Positions 1-7,367 of a DNA stretch of 14,209 bases are shown one piece after another. Source of the stretch: Betaproteobacteria bacterium (GTDB taxonomy: Bacteria; Pseudomonadota; Gammaproteobacteria; Burkholderiales; Burkholderiaceae_C); NCBI GenBank assembly GCA_025354965.1, contig JANXLW010000352.1, forward strand, positions 1 through 14,209. The letters run 5' to 3'. The notes under the pieces are model-generated. The model ran no database searches. It had not been told where the DNA came from and saw only the letters and a list, made by a program, of their open reading frames with translations. Each line of letters begins with the position of its first letter. The stretch's first letter is position 1. A program made the position numbers and the translations under genes.

Positions 1-951
1 CGCACTGCCCGCAACAGTGTGGCGTCGAGAGTCAAAGACCTCCAGAAATAACGATACTGAAGCCAGCCCGTCCGAGAAGACCCATTGCAGCGCACTGTCA
101 TACGCAGCACTGACTCCAGTCTTGACCAGTCTCTTGTAGCAACTCATTGGTTTGAAGCCTGGCACCACTGTCTTCAAGGCCCAACCCTCTGCCGTAGCCG
201 TAATTTTCACCATATCAGTCTTCTCGACCTGGTAGCCCCTAGTATTGCCCATCATCTGGGTCAATGCAGTCATGCTAACTGGTACGTCGAGTTGCAGTTC
301 GGAAAAAGCTGCCTGCTCCAACACATGGCCATCCGCATCAAGTGTTTGCATTTTGACTACCAAACCCGATTTTTTTTCCGTCCAGATTCGGTACCCAAAC
401 CGCAAACTGTCTTGCGGCCTTAGTTGTATCCGGTCCGCCTCAAAACCTGCGACCCGCTCGCTGCCGGACGCATTGACACGGTAAAACTTCGCAATGGACG
501 AGCTATTGGATTTCAGTAAGTCGGGGAATATTCCCAGCGACTCTCGCCTTTCTTCCGTCACCACCCGACTTTGAGGAAAAAAAGTTACCACCCGATCGTT
601 GCGTCGGAATGTGGAGCGGGGAGGCCCCGTCAAGGACTCAACTCGCTCCATTTGCTGCTCACCATCACACACATGCCAAATGCGTGCGCTGGACATGCTG
701 TCACCGGCCGAAACCACAAAAACACCGACATAGGCGCGTCGGCGCGAAGCCTCGTGCACCCTCATCAGCCATTCGTTCACACTGTCGATTACCACCGTTG
801 TCTCAACTGCCGCAGAGGTAACAACACGTGGTTGGGGCTGAGCGAGAACCAGCGAAGTCAGGGACAGAACCATCATTCCAACAGCGAGCGCAATGTATGC
901 CGTGCAACTCCTCAATTCAAGGAGTGCGCCAACGGTAACTTTGCGTACCAA
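1..951 (-). CDS. rseB: RseB/MucB, periplasmic sigma-E regulatory protein (C-terminus cut by window edge)
   Basis: RseB binds the periplasmic part of anti-sigma factor RseA, protects it from DegS cleavage, and senses mislocalised lipids or LPS. I translated the open frame by hand; it runs 317 codons to position 1 without a stop, close to the usual family length of about 320, so only a few residues should be missing. A hydrophobic stretch ending in LTSLVLAQPQ is the signal peptide. Family-like segments follow: VNEWLMRVHEASRRRAYVG, GYRIWTEKKSGLVVKMQTL, and near the end LQWVFSDGLASVSLFLEVF. The start is uncertain. I chose TTG at 951, with an AGG six bases upstream and 14 nt after the rseA stop; TTG at 915 would give a more compact signal peptide, and the ATG pair at 876/873 would remove its positive charges. 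It is the third gene of rpoE-rseA-rseB; a mucD/degP protease gene often follows. Confidence 0.88.
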   Translation of the reverse strand, partial: MVRKVTVGALLELRSCTAYIALAVGMMVLSLTSLVLAQPQPRVVTSAAVETTVVIDSVNEWLMRVHEASRRRAYVGVFVVSAGDSMSSARIWHVCDGEQQMERVESLTGPPRSTFRRNDRVVTFFPQSRVVTEERRESLGIFPDLLKSNSSSIAKFYRVNASGSERVAGFEADRIQLRPQDSLRFGYRIWTEKKSGLVVKMQTLDADGHVLEQAAFSELQLDVPVSMTALTQMMGNTRGYQVEKTDMVKITATAEGWALKTVVPGFKPMSCYKRLVKTGVSAAYDSALQWVFSDGLASVSLFLEVFDSRRHTVAGSA

Positions 952-965
952 TGACTGCCTGGAGC

Positions 966-1619
966 TCAATGGGTGACGCCTTCAAAAGTAGCATTGCGTA
1001 GAAAACCGGCTGGCATCTGAAGTGCCGAAGTTCCACCAAGTTGTCTGTGGGCCGCCAACAAGGCGTCCAGTTGCGGATCACGTAGCATGGTCTGGGAGTC
1101 ACCATTCGTCGCAACCGGAGTCTGCTGCAGGGCGGCAACTGGTTTGCCTGACAGCTCCGGTGCTCGCACAAGCTGTGACGCCCCGAGTTGCCCGTCAGAA
1201 CCAGTCAAAAACTGCCAGCTGAGAACCAGCACGGCGGCCGCCGATGCAACCCCTGCCAACAACTTCCAGCGCCAGCGGCGATCGTTGGCGGCCGCATCTT
1301 TCGCCCAGCCTAAACCTGCACCCGACACCGACATTGTGTATCCGGTAACTGAATCAGTCGCTGTTAACTTCTGCATGAGCGGCGCCTCTAGCTCCAGACC
1401 AAGCCTCAACCGCCGCAAAAAAGCGGCGTCATGATTTCCGGCCATCGAGTCACCACAGCGCAGCACATCACCCACCACATGATAAGCATGCCAGCTAAGC
1501 TGGGCATCCTGCGCCGCGCCAACCCACGCTACCGCAAGTGCGAACTCCTCGCCACTCAACTGACCGTCGGCCAAAGCCGACACAAGCTCATGATCCTTCA
1601 CCGCTTCTTGCATCATCAT
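966..1619 (-). CDS. rseA: RseA/MucA anti-sigma-E factor
   Basis: Single-pass inner-membrane protein that holds sigma-E inactive and is destroyed by DegS and RseP under envelope stress. The 217-aa product has the expected layout. An N-terminal cytoplasmic sigma-binding domain covers about residues 5-60, with ELVSALADGQLSGEEF and an HAYHVVGDVLR segment. One transmembrane helix spans about residues 118-137, after a basic RRWRWK. The periplasmic tail is rich in Ala, Gln and Pro. The frame is open further upstream to 1751, but that part overlaps rpoE. I therefore start at the first of three tandem ATG codons (1619, 1616, 1613), preceded by a GAG-containing stretch. The gap to the rpoE stop is 29 nt, indicating co-transcription. 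The assignment rests on position and layout, since RseA proteins diverge strongly in sequence. Confidence 0.88.
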   Translation of the reverse strand: MMMQEAVKDHELVSALADGQLSGEEFALAVAWVGAAQDAQLSWHAYHVVGDVLRCGDSMAGNHDAAFLRRLRLGLELEAPLMQKLTATDSVTGYTMSVSGAGLGWAKDAAANDRRWRWKLLAGVASAAAVLVLSWQFLTGSDGQLGASQLVRAPELSGKPVAALQQTPVATNGDSQTMLRDPQLDALLAAHRQLGGTSALQMPAGFLRNATFEGVTH

Positions 1620-1648
1620 TTCAGTCTCACTCAATCTCAGTACATGTG

Positions 1649-2296
1649 CTACCAGCGCTTGCCGGTTTGTTTTTCCAACATCGGCCGCACCTTCGCCGAT
1701 ATGGCTTCCCGCGCCCGAAATATCCGGGACCGAACGGTGCCGATCGGGCAACTCATCAATTCTGAAATCTCTTCATAGCTCAGGCCTTCAATTTCCCGCA
1801 AGGTCAGTGCCTGACGCAAATCGTCTGGCAGGACCTCAAGCGCCAAATTCACCGCAGTGGCAATTTCCTTGGCAGCCAGCACTGATTCGGGGGTTTCGTC
1901 TGCCATTGGTTCATTTCCAGACCAGGAAGTTTCATTACTTTCATCATCTGGTTTGAATGCATTCTCTGACACCGTGGGATCGCGTTTGAGTTCCAGCAGG
2001 AACTTCTTGGAGGTATTGACGGCAATACGGTAAAGCCAAGTGTAAAACTGGGAATCGCCGCGAAACTGGTGCAGTGCCCGGTAAGCTCGGATGAAAGTCT
2101 CCTGTGCAATGTCTTCCACCAGATCCACATCTCGCACCATCCTACCAATCAGGCGCTGAATCCGCCGCTGGTACTTGACGACAAGCAACTCATACGCACG
2201 CGGGTCCCCAGTCACAGTGCGCTGCACCAGCATCAGATCGCTGTCGTTGGCCCTGGACTGCGCTTGTGACTGGGGTGGCTGCGCATCTGTAGTCAT
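1649..2296 (-). CDS. rpoE: RNA polymerase sigma-E factor (ECF family, RpoE/AlgU)
   Basis: Extracytoplasmic-function sigma factor that directs RNA polymerase to envelope-stress promoters and usually also to its own. The 215-aa product has region 2 at about residues 33-98, with the core-binding and -10 segment DLVEDIAQETFIRAYRAL and FYTWLYRIAVNTSKKFL. Region 4 lies at about 148-200, with an LTLREIEGLSYEEISEL helix-turn-helix and GTVRSRIFRAREAI. An acidic linker of about 40 residues (PDDESNETSWSGNEP) joins the regions. The N-terminus has about 20 Gln/Ser-rich residues more than the E. coli protein, so the product is longer than the usual 190-200 aa. The frame stays open to 2443, but that extension overlaps the upstream gene. 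ATG at 2296, preceded by GAGTGA and only 4 nt after that gene's stop, is the better start. Confidence 0.95.
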   Translation of the reverse strand: MTTDAQPPQSQAQSRANDSDLMLVQRTVTGDPRAYELLVVKYQRRIQRLIGRMVRDVDLVEDIAQETFIRAYRALHQFRGDSQFYTWLYRIAVNTSKKFLLELKRDPTVSENAFKPDDESNETSWSGNEPMADETPESVLAAKEIATAVNLALEVLPDDLRQALTLREIEGLSYEEISELMSCPIGTVRSRIFRAREAISAKVRPMLEKQTGKRW

Positions 2297-2300
2297 GATT

Positions 2301-2771
2301 TCACTCGGGCTCGGCCAGATCGACTCTGGCACATGCGTCACGCGGGTTTGCGTTGGCGCCGCGAGAAAAGACAGCCTGGCGCAACGCGTTCCAATACCTC
2401 GCCTCAGTTCGGCGCTCCGGCCAAAGCCAGATCTGCTCACCACCTTCGCTACTCAGACTGAGCAGCATGAAATATTGAAAATCAAGATGAACTGTAACTA
2501 CCCCGCTGATCGGCACCTTAACGCTGTACCAACTCCAGGCTCGCCCGTCCCAGCACAACGTTCCTGTTGGAGCGCGATACCAAAAGCGAGCAGCAGCATA
2601 ACTGGTCAGCCCTAAAGTGAACGCGAAAAGCCATTGCAACCACACGACCGGATCTGCTTGATGGTGCCACAATAAACTGGCTATCGCTCCGCCCAAGGTT
2701 GCCAGACCGACCAAACCTCCCTGAAAACGGGAACGCCCCACCGGATAGCTGACCGCTGGGGCGTTGTGCAT
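2301..2771 (-). CDS. Small two-helix membrane protein, YgfX/CptA-like
   Basis: A 156-aa product with two closely spaced hydrophobic segments (about residues 18-35 and 42-62) separated by a short His/Asp loop, then a soluble C-terminal domain. That domain has LCWDGRAWSW (72-81), a YFMLLSL strand (100-106), an IWLW segment (114-117) and a later Trp (127) before LRQAVF. This order matches what I recall of E. coli YgfX (CptA): a helical hairpin, a W-x-G-x-x-W turn, an LWL strand, then W-x-x-LRR. I infer a YgfX-like fold; I cannot claim function. YgfX is described as a membrane toxin that affects MreB/FtsZ and is normally encoded next to sdhE, which is not seen here. The gene sits between fabF and rpoE, 4 nt from rpoE, so the two should share a transcript. 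No strong ribosome-binding site precedes the ATG. Confidence 0.6.
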   Translation of the reverse strand: MHNAPAVSYPVGRSRFQGGLVGLATLGGAIASLLWHHQADPVVWLQWLFAFTLGLTSYAAARFWYRAPTGTLCWDGRAWSWYSVKVPISGVVTVHLDFQYFMLLSLSSEGGEQIWLWPERRTEARYWNALRQAVFSRGANANPRDACARVDLAEPE

Positions 2772-2792
2772 ATCGAAATCAATAGTGGCTTG

Positions 2793-2816
2793 ATTGTCTG
2801 ACCAATAAGTGACAAT
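2793..2816. repeat. Inverted repeat between fabF and the YgfX-like gene
   Basis: ATTGTC (2793-2798) and GACAAT (2811-2816) are perfect 6-bp arms separated by 12 bp, in the 51-bp spacer downstream of fabF and upstream of the YgfX-rpoE-rseA-rseB genes. The spacing suits a dimeric repressor site better than a tight RNA hairpin, and no T-tract follows. A site of this size can occur by chance. No convincing sigma-70 or sigma-E promoter was seen beside it. Confidence 0.3.
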
Positions 2817-2822
2817 GAAAAT

Positions 2823-4070
2823 TCAAGGGGCGCGCTTGAACACTAGCGAGCCATTGGTGCCACCGAAGCCGAAGTTATTCTTTAGGGCTACATCAATCTT
2901 CAGGTCCCGCGCCGTATTGGCGCAGAAGTCCAAATCGCACTCCGGATCTTGGCTAAAAATATTGATGGTGGGCGGACTTTTCTGGTGGTGAAGCGCCAGC
3001 ACGGTAAACACCGACTCGATGCCGCCGGCACCTCCCAACAAATGGCCAGTCATGGATTTGGTTGAATTGATCACAGCCTTTTTGGCATGATCCCCGAGCG
3101 CCGCCTTGATGGCATTGCATTCATTCAAATCCCCCAAGGGCGTCGAGGTACCGTGCGCGTTCAGATAGTTAACCTGATCAACGTTCACTCCTGCATTGCG
3201 CAAAGCATTCAACATGGCGCGGCGCGGGCCATCCATATTGGGCGCCGTCACGTGGCTGGCATCTGCGCTCATGCCAAAACCCGCCAGTTCCGCGTAAATT
3301 CTGGCTCCGCGCGCCCTGGCGTGTTCGTACTCTTCGAGCACCAACACACCAGCGCCTTCTCCCAAAACAAAACCATCACGATCCTTGTCCCACGGGCGCG
3401 AGGCGGTTTGTGGTTCATCATTGCGGGTGCTCATGGCCCGCATGGCCGCAAATCCGCCAATACCCAGTGGCGACACCGTTGCCTCGGACCCGCCCGCCAC
3501 CATGACATCAGCGTCACCGTATTCAATCATGCGTCCGGCGTCACCTATACAGTGCAATCCGGTGGTGCAGGCAGAGACTATGGCCAAATTGGGGCCTTTG
3601 AATCCAAAGCGGATCGCCACGTGCCCGGCAATCATATTGACAATCGTGGAAGTGACAAAAAATGGAGAAATTCGGCGCGCGCCCCGATTGACCAGCACGG
3701 AGTGGGTTTCTTCAATCATCGGCAGACCACCGATACCAGAGCCAATCAGACAACCGATACGCGTCGACATTTCATCCCCTAGCGCATCGCCGGTCGGCAG
3801 GCCTGCATCCGCAACAGCCTGGCAGGCGGCTGCTATGCCGAAATGAATAAAGGTGTCCATCGTTCGCGCCTCTTTGGCGCCGATATAGGACTCCGTCTCA
3901 AAATCCTTGACTTCGCCGGCAATTCTGCAAGCAAAGCTTGATGCGTCGAACTTGGTAATCAGATCAATACCGGATTTACCGGCAAGCAGGCTGGCCCAGG
4001 CATCTGCGACCGTGTTACCCACGGGGCTGATACAACCTAAACCGGTTACGACAACGCGACGACGGGACAT
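2823..4070 (-). CDS. fabF: 3-oxoacyl-ACP synthase II (FabF)
   Basis: Condensing enzyme of type II fatty-acid elongation. It joins malonyl-ACP to acyl-ACP, including the temperature-sensitive extension of palmitoleate. The 415-aa protein is the usual length and shows the complete catalytic triad: Cys168 in VSACTTGLHCIGDAG, His306 in NAHGTSTPLGD and His343 in MTGHLLGGAGG. It ends with the family signature NNFGFGGTNGSLVFKR. The N-terminus MSRRRVVVTGLGCISPVG is typical and fixes the ATG at 4070, although no good ribosome-binding site precedes it. The gene lies 137 nt downstream of acpP, a wider spacer than elsewhere in the cluster. The Cys-His-His set distinguishes it from chain-length factors, and the position after acpP favours FabF over FabB. 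Confidence 0.97.
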   Translation of the reverse strand: MSRRRVVVTGLGCISPVGNTVADAWASLLAGKSGIDLITKFDASSFACRIAGEVKDFETESYIGAKEARTMDTFIHFGIAAACQAVADAGLPTGDALGDEMSTRIGCLIGSGIGGLPMIEETHSVLVNRGARRISPFFVTSTIVNMIAGHVAIRFGFKGPNLAIVSACTTGLHCIGDAGRMIEYGDADVMVAGGSEATVSPLGIGGFAAMRAMSTRNDEPQTASRPWDKDRDGFVLGEGAGVLVLEEYEHARARGARIYAELAGFGMSADASHVTAPNMDGPRRAMLNALRNAGVNVDQVNYLNAHGTSTPLGDLNECNAIKAALGDHAKKAVINSTKSMTGHLLGGAGGIESVFTVLALHHQKSPPTINIFSQDPECDLDFCANTARDLKIDVALKNNFGFGGTNGSLVFKRAP

Positions 4071-4138
4071 AGAATTTGCAGTCAGTAGTTAATCTAACGA
4101 AAGCTGCCAGGAGTGACAGCAGGCCAGGCTTGGGTACT

Positions 4139-4158
4139 ACTGCGTATGCCTGCGCAGT
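4139..4158 (-). other. Small stem-loop in the acpP-fabF spacer
   Basis: The 137-nt spacer 4071-4207 holds no gene. Its clearest structure is a 6-bp stem, ACTGCG (4139-4144) with CGCAGT (4153-4158), around an 8-nt loop. No T-tract follows on the minus strand, so it does not look like a full terminator. A processing or stability element separating very abundant acpP mRNA from fabF is possible but is inference only. Confidence 0.25.
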
Positions 4159-4207
4159 CCGCCACAGCACGCTTGCATATGGGGGATGGCGCTACACACG
4201 CCCAACC

Positions 4208-4447
4208 TCACGCCTTCTGGTGAGTATTGGCGTAATCGATTGCGTTTTGCACCGTGGTAATTTTCTCGGCATCTTCGTCCGGAATTTCAATGCCAAACTC
4301 ATCTTCCAGCGCCATCACCAGTTCCACCGTATCGAGAGAATCGGCGCCAAGATCGGCCACAAAGGCTTTCTCACTGGTGACTTGTGCCTCTTCCACACCG
4401 AGTTGTTCGGCAATAATTTTTTTTACGCGTGCTTCTATATCGCTCAT
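4208..4447 (-). CDS. acpP: Acyl carrier protein
   Basis: Carries growing acyl chains as thioesters on a 4'-phosphopantetheine arm for all Fab enzymes and for PlsX. The 79-aa, strongly acidic protein is the normal length. The attachment serine is Ser37 in GADSLDTVELVM, and the acidic recognition helix II follows it with EDEFGIEIPDEDAEK. The start MSDIEARVKKIIAEQLGV is canonical, and a GAGGG ribosome-binding site (4453-4457) sits 5 nt before the ATG. A promoter candidate lies just upstream. A promoter of its own fits the high level of ACP needed and is known in the equivalent fabG-acpP spacer of E. coli. Confidence 0.98.
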   Translation of the reverse strand: MSDIEARVKKIIAEQLGVEEAQVTSEKAFVADLGADSLDTVELVMALEDEFGIEIPDEDAEKITTVQNAIDYANTHQKA

Positions 4448-4480
4448 GGGTTCCCTCAGTGGGTTGTAAATGAATCCGCG

Positions 4481-4509
4481 ATTCTAGCCGGGGCTGGCGC
4501 TTTTGTACC
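4481..4509 (-). promoter_or_regulatory. Candidate acpP promoter (-35 GGTACA, -10 TAGAAT)
   Basis: On the minus strand TAGAAT (4481-4486) matches the sigma-70 -10 consensus at five of six bases. A 17-bp spacer leads to GGTACA (4504-4509), which matches the -35 box at only its last three bases. Transcription would begin near 4474, giving a leader of about 26 nt with a good ribosome-binding site. The 166-nt fabG-acpP spacer is otherwise free of genes and clear terminators. Confidence 0.45.
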
Positions 4510-4613
4510 ATTCCGGCTGCCGAGCGGATAAATCGGCTTCATTCCATTGAAAGGTCAAAACTTTGTGCGATTTCCCGTCGTTCATGTTTCGAAACCTCTC
4601 TGTCCTCAACGGC

Positions 4614-5363
4614 TCATGCCATGAACATGCCACCGTTGACATGCAGTTCCTGCCCCGTCACATAGGCCGCCTGCGGCGATGCCAGATATGCCACCGCATG
4701 AGCAATGTCCGATGGTCGGCCCAGATGACCCAGCGGAATTTGGCTCAATAGTAACTTGCGGTTGTCCTCATGCAGACCGGCGGTCATGTCAGTTTCGATA
4801 AAACCAGGTGCAACACAATTAACCGTGATATTGCGCGAACCCAGTTCACGCGCCAAGGCGCGGGTCATTCCCGCCACACCCGCCTTGGCCGCGGCATAGT
4901 TGGCCTGCCCCGCGTTACCGGAAGCACCCACCACCGAGGTGATGCTGACGATGCGGCCGTAGCGCTGCTTCATCATGGTACGCATGACAGCCCGACTCAT
5001 GCGAAACACCGCCTTGAGGTTGGTGTCAAGCACCGCGTCCCACTCCTCATCCTTCATACGCATAGCAAGATTGTCACGTGTGATACCGGCATTGTTCACC
5101 AGTACCTGTAGCCCATCATGCTCACTGACAACATTGTCCAGCAGATCCTGAATAGCCTGCGCATCGTTGACATTCAAGGTCTTGCCGCCGCAACCGGGGT
5201 AATCCGCCAGTGCTTGCCCAATTTTTGCCGCCCCATCGTCGGTGGTCGCAGTACCGATGACTTTGAGCCCACGCTTGGCAAGCTCCAGTGCGATGGCCGC
5301 GCCAATGCCACGCGATGCGCCCGTCACCAGAGCGACCTGTCCTTCAAAATTGACTTCGTTCAT
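4614..5363 (-). CDS. fabG: 3-oxoacyl-ACP reductase (FabG)
   Basis: NADPH-dependent reductase that converts 3-oxoacyl-ACP to (R)-3-hydroxyacyl-ACP, the first reduction of each elongation cycle. The 249-aa protein is a complete classical short-chain dehydrogenase. The cofactor motif TGASRGIG is at residues 14-21 and NNAG at 90-93. The active-site set is Asn115, Ser143, Tyr156 and Lys160, the last two in NYAAAKAGV. It ends VTGQELHVNGGMFMA, the expected FabG C-terminus. Its ATG overlaps the fabD stop in an ATGA junction, so the two are translationally coupled. Context rules out other short-chain dehydrogenases such as PhaB with good confidence. Confidence 0.97.
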   Translation of the reverse strand: MNEVNFEGQVALVTGASRGIGAAIALELAKRGLKVIGTATTDDGAAKIGQALADYPGCGGKTLNVNDAQAIQDLLDNVVSEHDGLQVLVNNAGITRDNLAMRMKDEEWDAVLDTNLKAVFRMSRAVMRTMMKQRYGRIVSITSVVGASGNAGQANYAAAKAGVAGMTRALARELGSRNITVNCVAPGFIETDMTAGLHEDNRKLLLSQIPLGHLGRPSDIAHAVAYLASPQAAYVTGQELHVNGGMFMA

Positions 5364-6319
5364 GATCCGCTCAGCAATTCACTTTTCACAACGGCCAGGG
5401 AGGCCGGATCCAACAACACCATACCATTCAATTCGGGATCCACGCGTTTAATCATTCCGGCCAGCGCCCGTCCCGGGCCGCATTCCACCACCGCAGTCAA
5501 GCCTTGTGCCTTGATAGCCTGCACGCACTCGACCCAACGCACCGGCATGAAGGCCTGGCGGTACAACGCATCACGAATACGATCGACATCGACCTCGACA
5601 GCCACATCAACGTTATTGATCACCATAATTTGTGGCGGCAAGAATTCAACAGCCTCCATTTTTTTGCGCAGTCTTTCCGCCGCCGGTTTCATCAAGCTTG
5701 AATGAAATGGAGCCGACACTGGCAGCGGCAATGCACGCTTGGCGCCCAATACTTTCAGCATTTCACAGGCCTTTTCAACCGCGCCCTTGCTACCGGCAAT
5801 CACGGTTTGCTGGGGGTCGTTGAAGTTGACGGCTTCCACTTTCTCAGTTGAATTTTCGGCGAATGCGCTCATTACTTGCGCACAACCCGCTATCACTTTT
5901 ACCGCTTCCAAACCCAAAATGGCCGCCATGGCGCCGACACCCACCGGCACCGCTTCCTGCATCACCTGTGCCCTAAAACGCACCAGTGGGGCAGCTTGCG
6001 TCAAGGTCAAAACACCAGCGGCGACCAAGGCCGAATATTCACCGAGCGAATGTCCTGCCACGGCGTGTGGAGCCACACCCGTCTCGGCCATCCAAGCCCG
6101 GTAAGCAGCCACTGCGGTCACCAACATCACCGGCTGCGTATTGGTGGTCAAGGCTAGCGCTTCCCGGGGGCCGAAACGTATGAGCTGGGCAACATCCTCA
6201 CCCAAGGCCTCTGAGGCCTCCTGGAGCGTCTCAAGTACCACTGGATGATCGCCCCACGCATCGAGCATACCCACCGACTGGGACCCTTGGCCAGGAAAAA
6301 CGAAAGCGAATTTTTTCAT
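5360..6319 (-). CDS. fabD: Malonyl-CoA:ACP transacylase (FabD)
   Basis: Transfers malonyl from CoA to ACP, supplying the elongation unit. The 319-aa product has the oxyanion-hole motif FPGQGSQSVGM near residue 8 and the nucleophile Ser91 in GHSLGEYSALVAAG. It also has Arg116, which binds the malonyl carboxylate, and His206 in VSAPFHSSLM. I start at ATG 6319 (MKKFAFVFPGQGSQ), as in nearly all FabD proteins; an in-frame ATG 33 bases upstream would add an unusual 11-residue tail. The ribosome-binding site is weak. The gene lies 70 nt after fabH and overlaps fabG by 4 nt. Confidence 0.97.
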   Translation of the reverse strand: MKKFAFVFPGQGSQSVGMLDAWGDHPVVLETLQEASEALGEDVAQLIRFGPREALALTTNTQPVMLVTAVAAYRAWMAETGVAPHAVAGHSLGEYSALVAAGVLTLTQAAPLVRFRAQVMQEAVPVGVGAMAAILGLEAVKVIAGCAQVMSAFAENSTEKVEAVNFNDPQQTVIAGSKGAVEKACEMLKVLGAKRALPLPVSAPFHSSLMKPAAERLRKKMEAVEFLPPQIMVINNVDVAVEVDVDRIRDALYRQAFMPVRWVECVQAIKAQGLTAVVECGPGRALAGMIKRVDPELNGMVLLDPASLAVVKSELLSGS

Positions 6320-6389
6320 GCTCGTGCGATTAAAGTTGGAACTTACAGGCAATCCCGGGCAAGTCTATAAAATCAAGGGGCATCTGGTA

Positions 6390-7367
6390 CTACAGCTGCA
6401 ATAGTACGGCACCCCAGGTGAAGCCACCGCCGACACCTTCCAGCATCAGCAATTGCCCTGGTTTTACTTTGCCGGTACGAACCCCCGTGTCAAGGGCCAG
6501 CGGTATCGAGGCAGCCGAAGTATTACCGTGCTGATCAACGGTGACGATGACTTTGTCCATAGACAATTTGAGCTTCCTGGCAGTGCTCTGAATGATGCGT
6601 ATGTTGGCTTGGTGGGGAATCAGCCAATCAATGTCCGCCGCCACCTTACCCGCCTTGATTAGTGCAGCTCGGGCAGCGCCATCGAGCAAGCCCACAGCCA
6701 GTTTGAAAACAGCCTGCCCATCCATTTTCAGAAGGGGATCACCGAGAATAGCGCCTCCCGATACCTGACCTGGCACACACAAAATGCCAACGTGCTTGCC
6801 ATCCGCATGCAAAACACTAGAAAGAATACCGGGCGTAACGGATGCTTCCAGCACCACTGCGCCAGCACCATCACCAAACAACACACAAGTGCCACGATCT
6901 TCAAAGTCAAGAATTCGCGAAAACACTTCCGCACCAATCACCAGCGCCTTGGTCGCGGCACCGGACTTGATCATCGCATCGGCAATAGTGAGCGCATATA
7001 TGAAGCCGCTGCAGACGGCCTGCACATCGAACGCTGCACAACCATTGGCGCCCAGTTTGTTCTGCAAAATACATGCAGTCGACGGAAACACCATATCGGG
7101 CGTAGAGGTGGCAACGATGATCAGGTCAATGTCTTTGGCCAAGACACCGGCAGCCAACAAGGCCCGACGCGCCGCCTCAGTGCCCAAATCGCTGCTGCAA
7201 ACGTCCGGCGCAGCAAAATGGCGCGCCCGTATCCCGGTGCGCTCGACAATCCAGTCGTCCGAGGTGTGGACACCCGTGGCGGCCAGTTCGACCGCTAGGT
7301 CAACATTGGTCAACCGACGCGGCGGTAGATAACTACCAGTTCCTGCGATGCGTGAAAAAATTCTCAT
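6390..7367 (-). CDS. fabH: 3-oxoacyl-ACP synthase III (FabH)
   Basis: Starts fatty-acid synthesis by condensing acetyl-CoA with malonyl-ACP. The 325-aa protein is the usual length and carries the Cys-His-Asn triad: Cys119 in DVQAVCSGFIYAL, His252 in IPHQANIRI and Asn282 in DQHGNTSAASIPLAL. It also has the GDGAGAVVLE and LEGVGGGFTWG segments of the family. The ATG overlaps the plsX stop by 4 nt (ATGA), implying coupled translation. The starting residues MRIFSRIAGTGSYLPPR are typical. Confidence 0.97.
   Translation of the reverse strand: MRIFSRIAGTGSYLPPRRLTNVDLAVELAATGVHTSDDWIVERTGIRARHFAAPDVCSSDLGTEAARRALLAAGVLAKDIDLIIVATSTPDMVFPSTACILQNKLGANGCAAFDVQAVCSGFIYALTIADAMIKSGAATKALVIGAEVFSRILDFEDRGTCVLFGDGAGAVVLEASVTPGILSSVLHADGKHVGILCVPGQVSGGAILGDPLLKMDGQAVFKLAVGLLDGAARAALIKAGKVAADIDWLIPHQANIRIIQSTARKLKLSMDKVIVTVDQHGNTSAASIPLALDTGVRTGKVKPGQLLMLEGVGGGFTWGAVLLQL

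Noticed and set aside
1620..1751. Longer rseA with a 44-residue N-terminal extension
   Set aside because: The extension overlaps the rpoE region 4 coding sequence and does not resemble RseA; the tandem ATG at 1619 gives the expected N-terminus.
3087..3782. A 231-codon open frame on the plus strand
   Set aside because: It is antisense to the most conserved part of fabF; such shadow frames are common opposite GC-rich genes.
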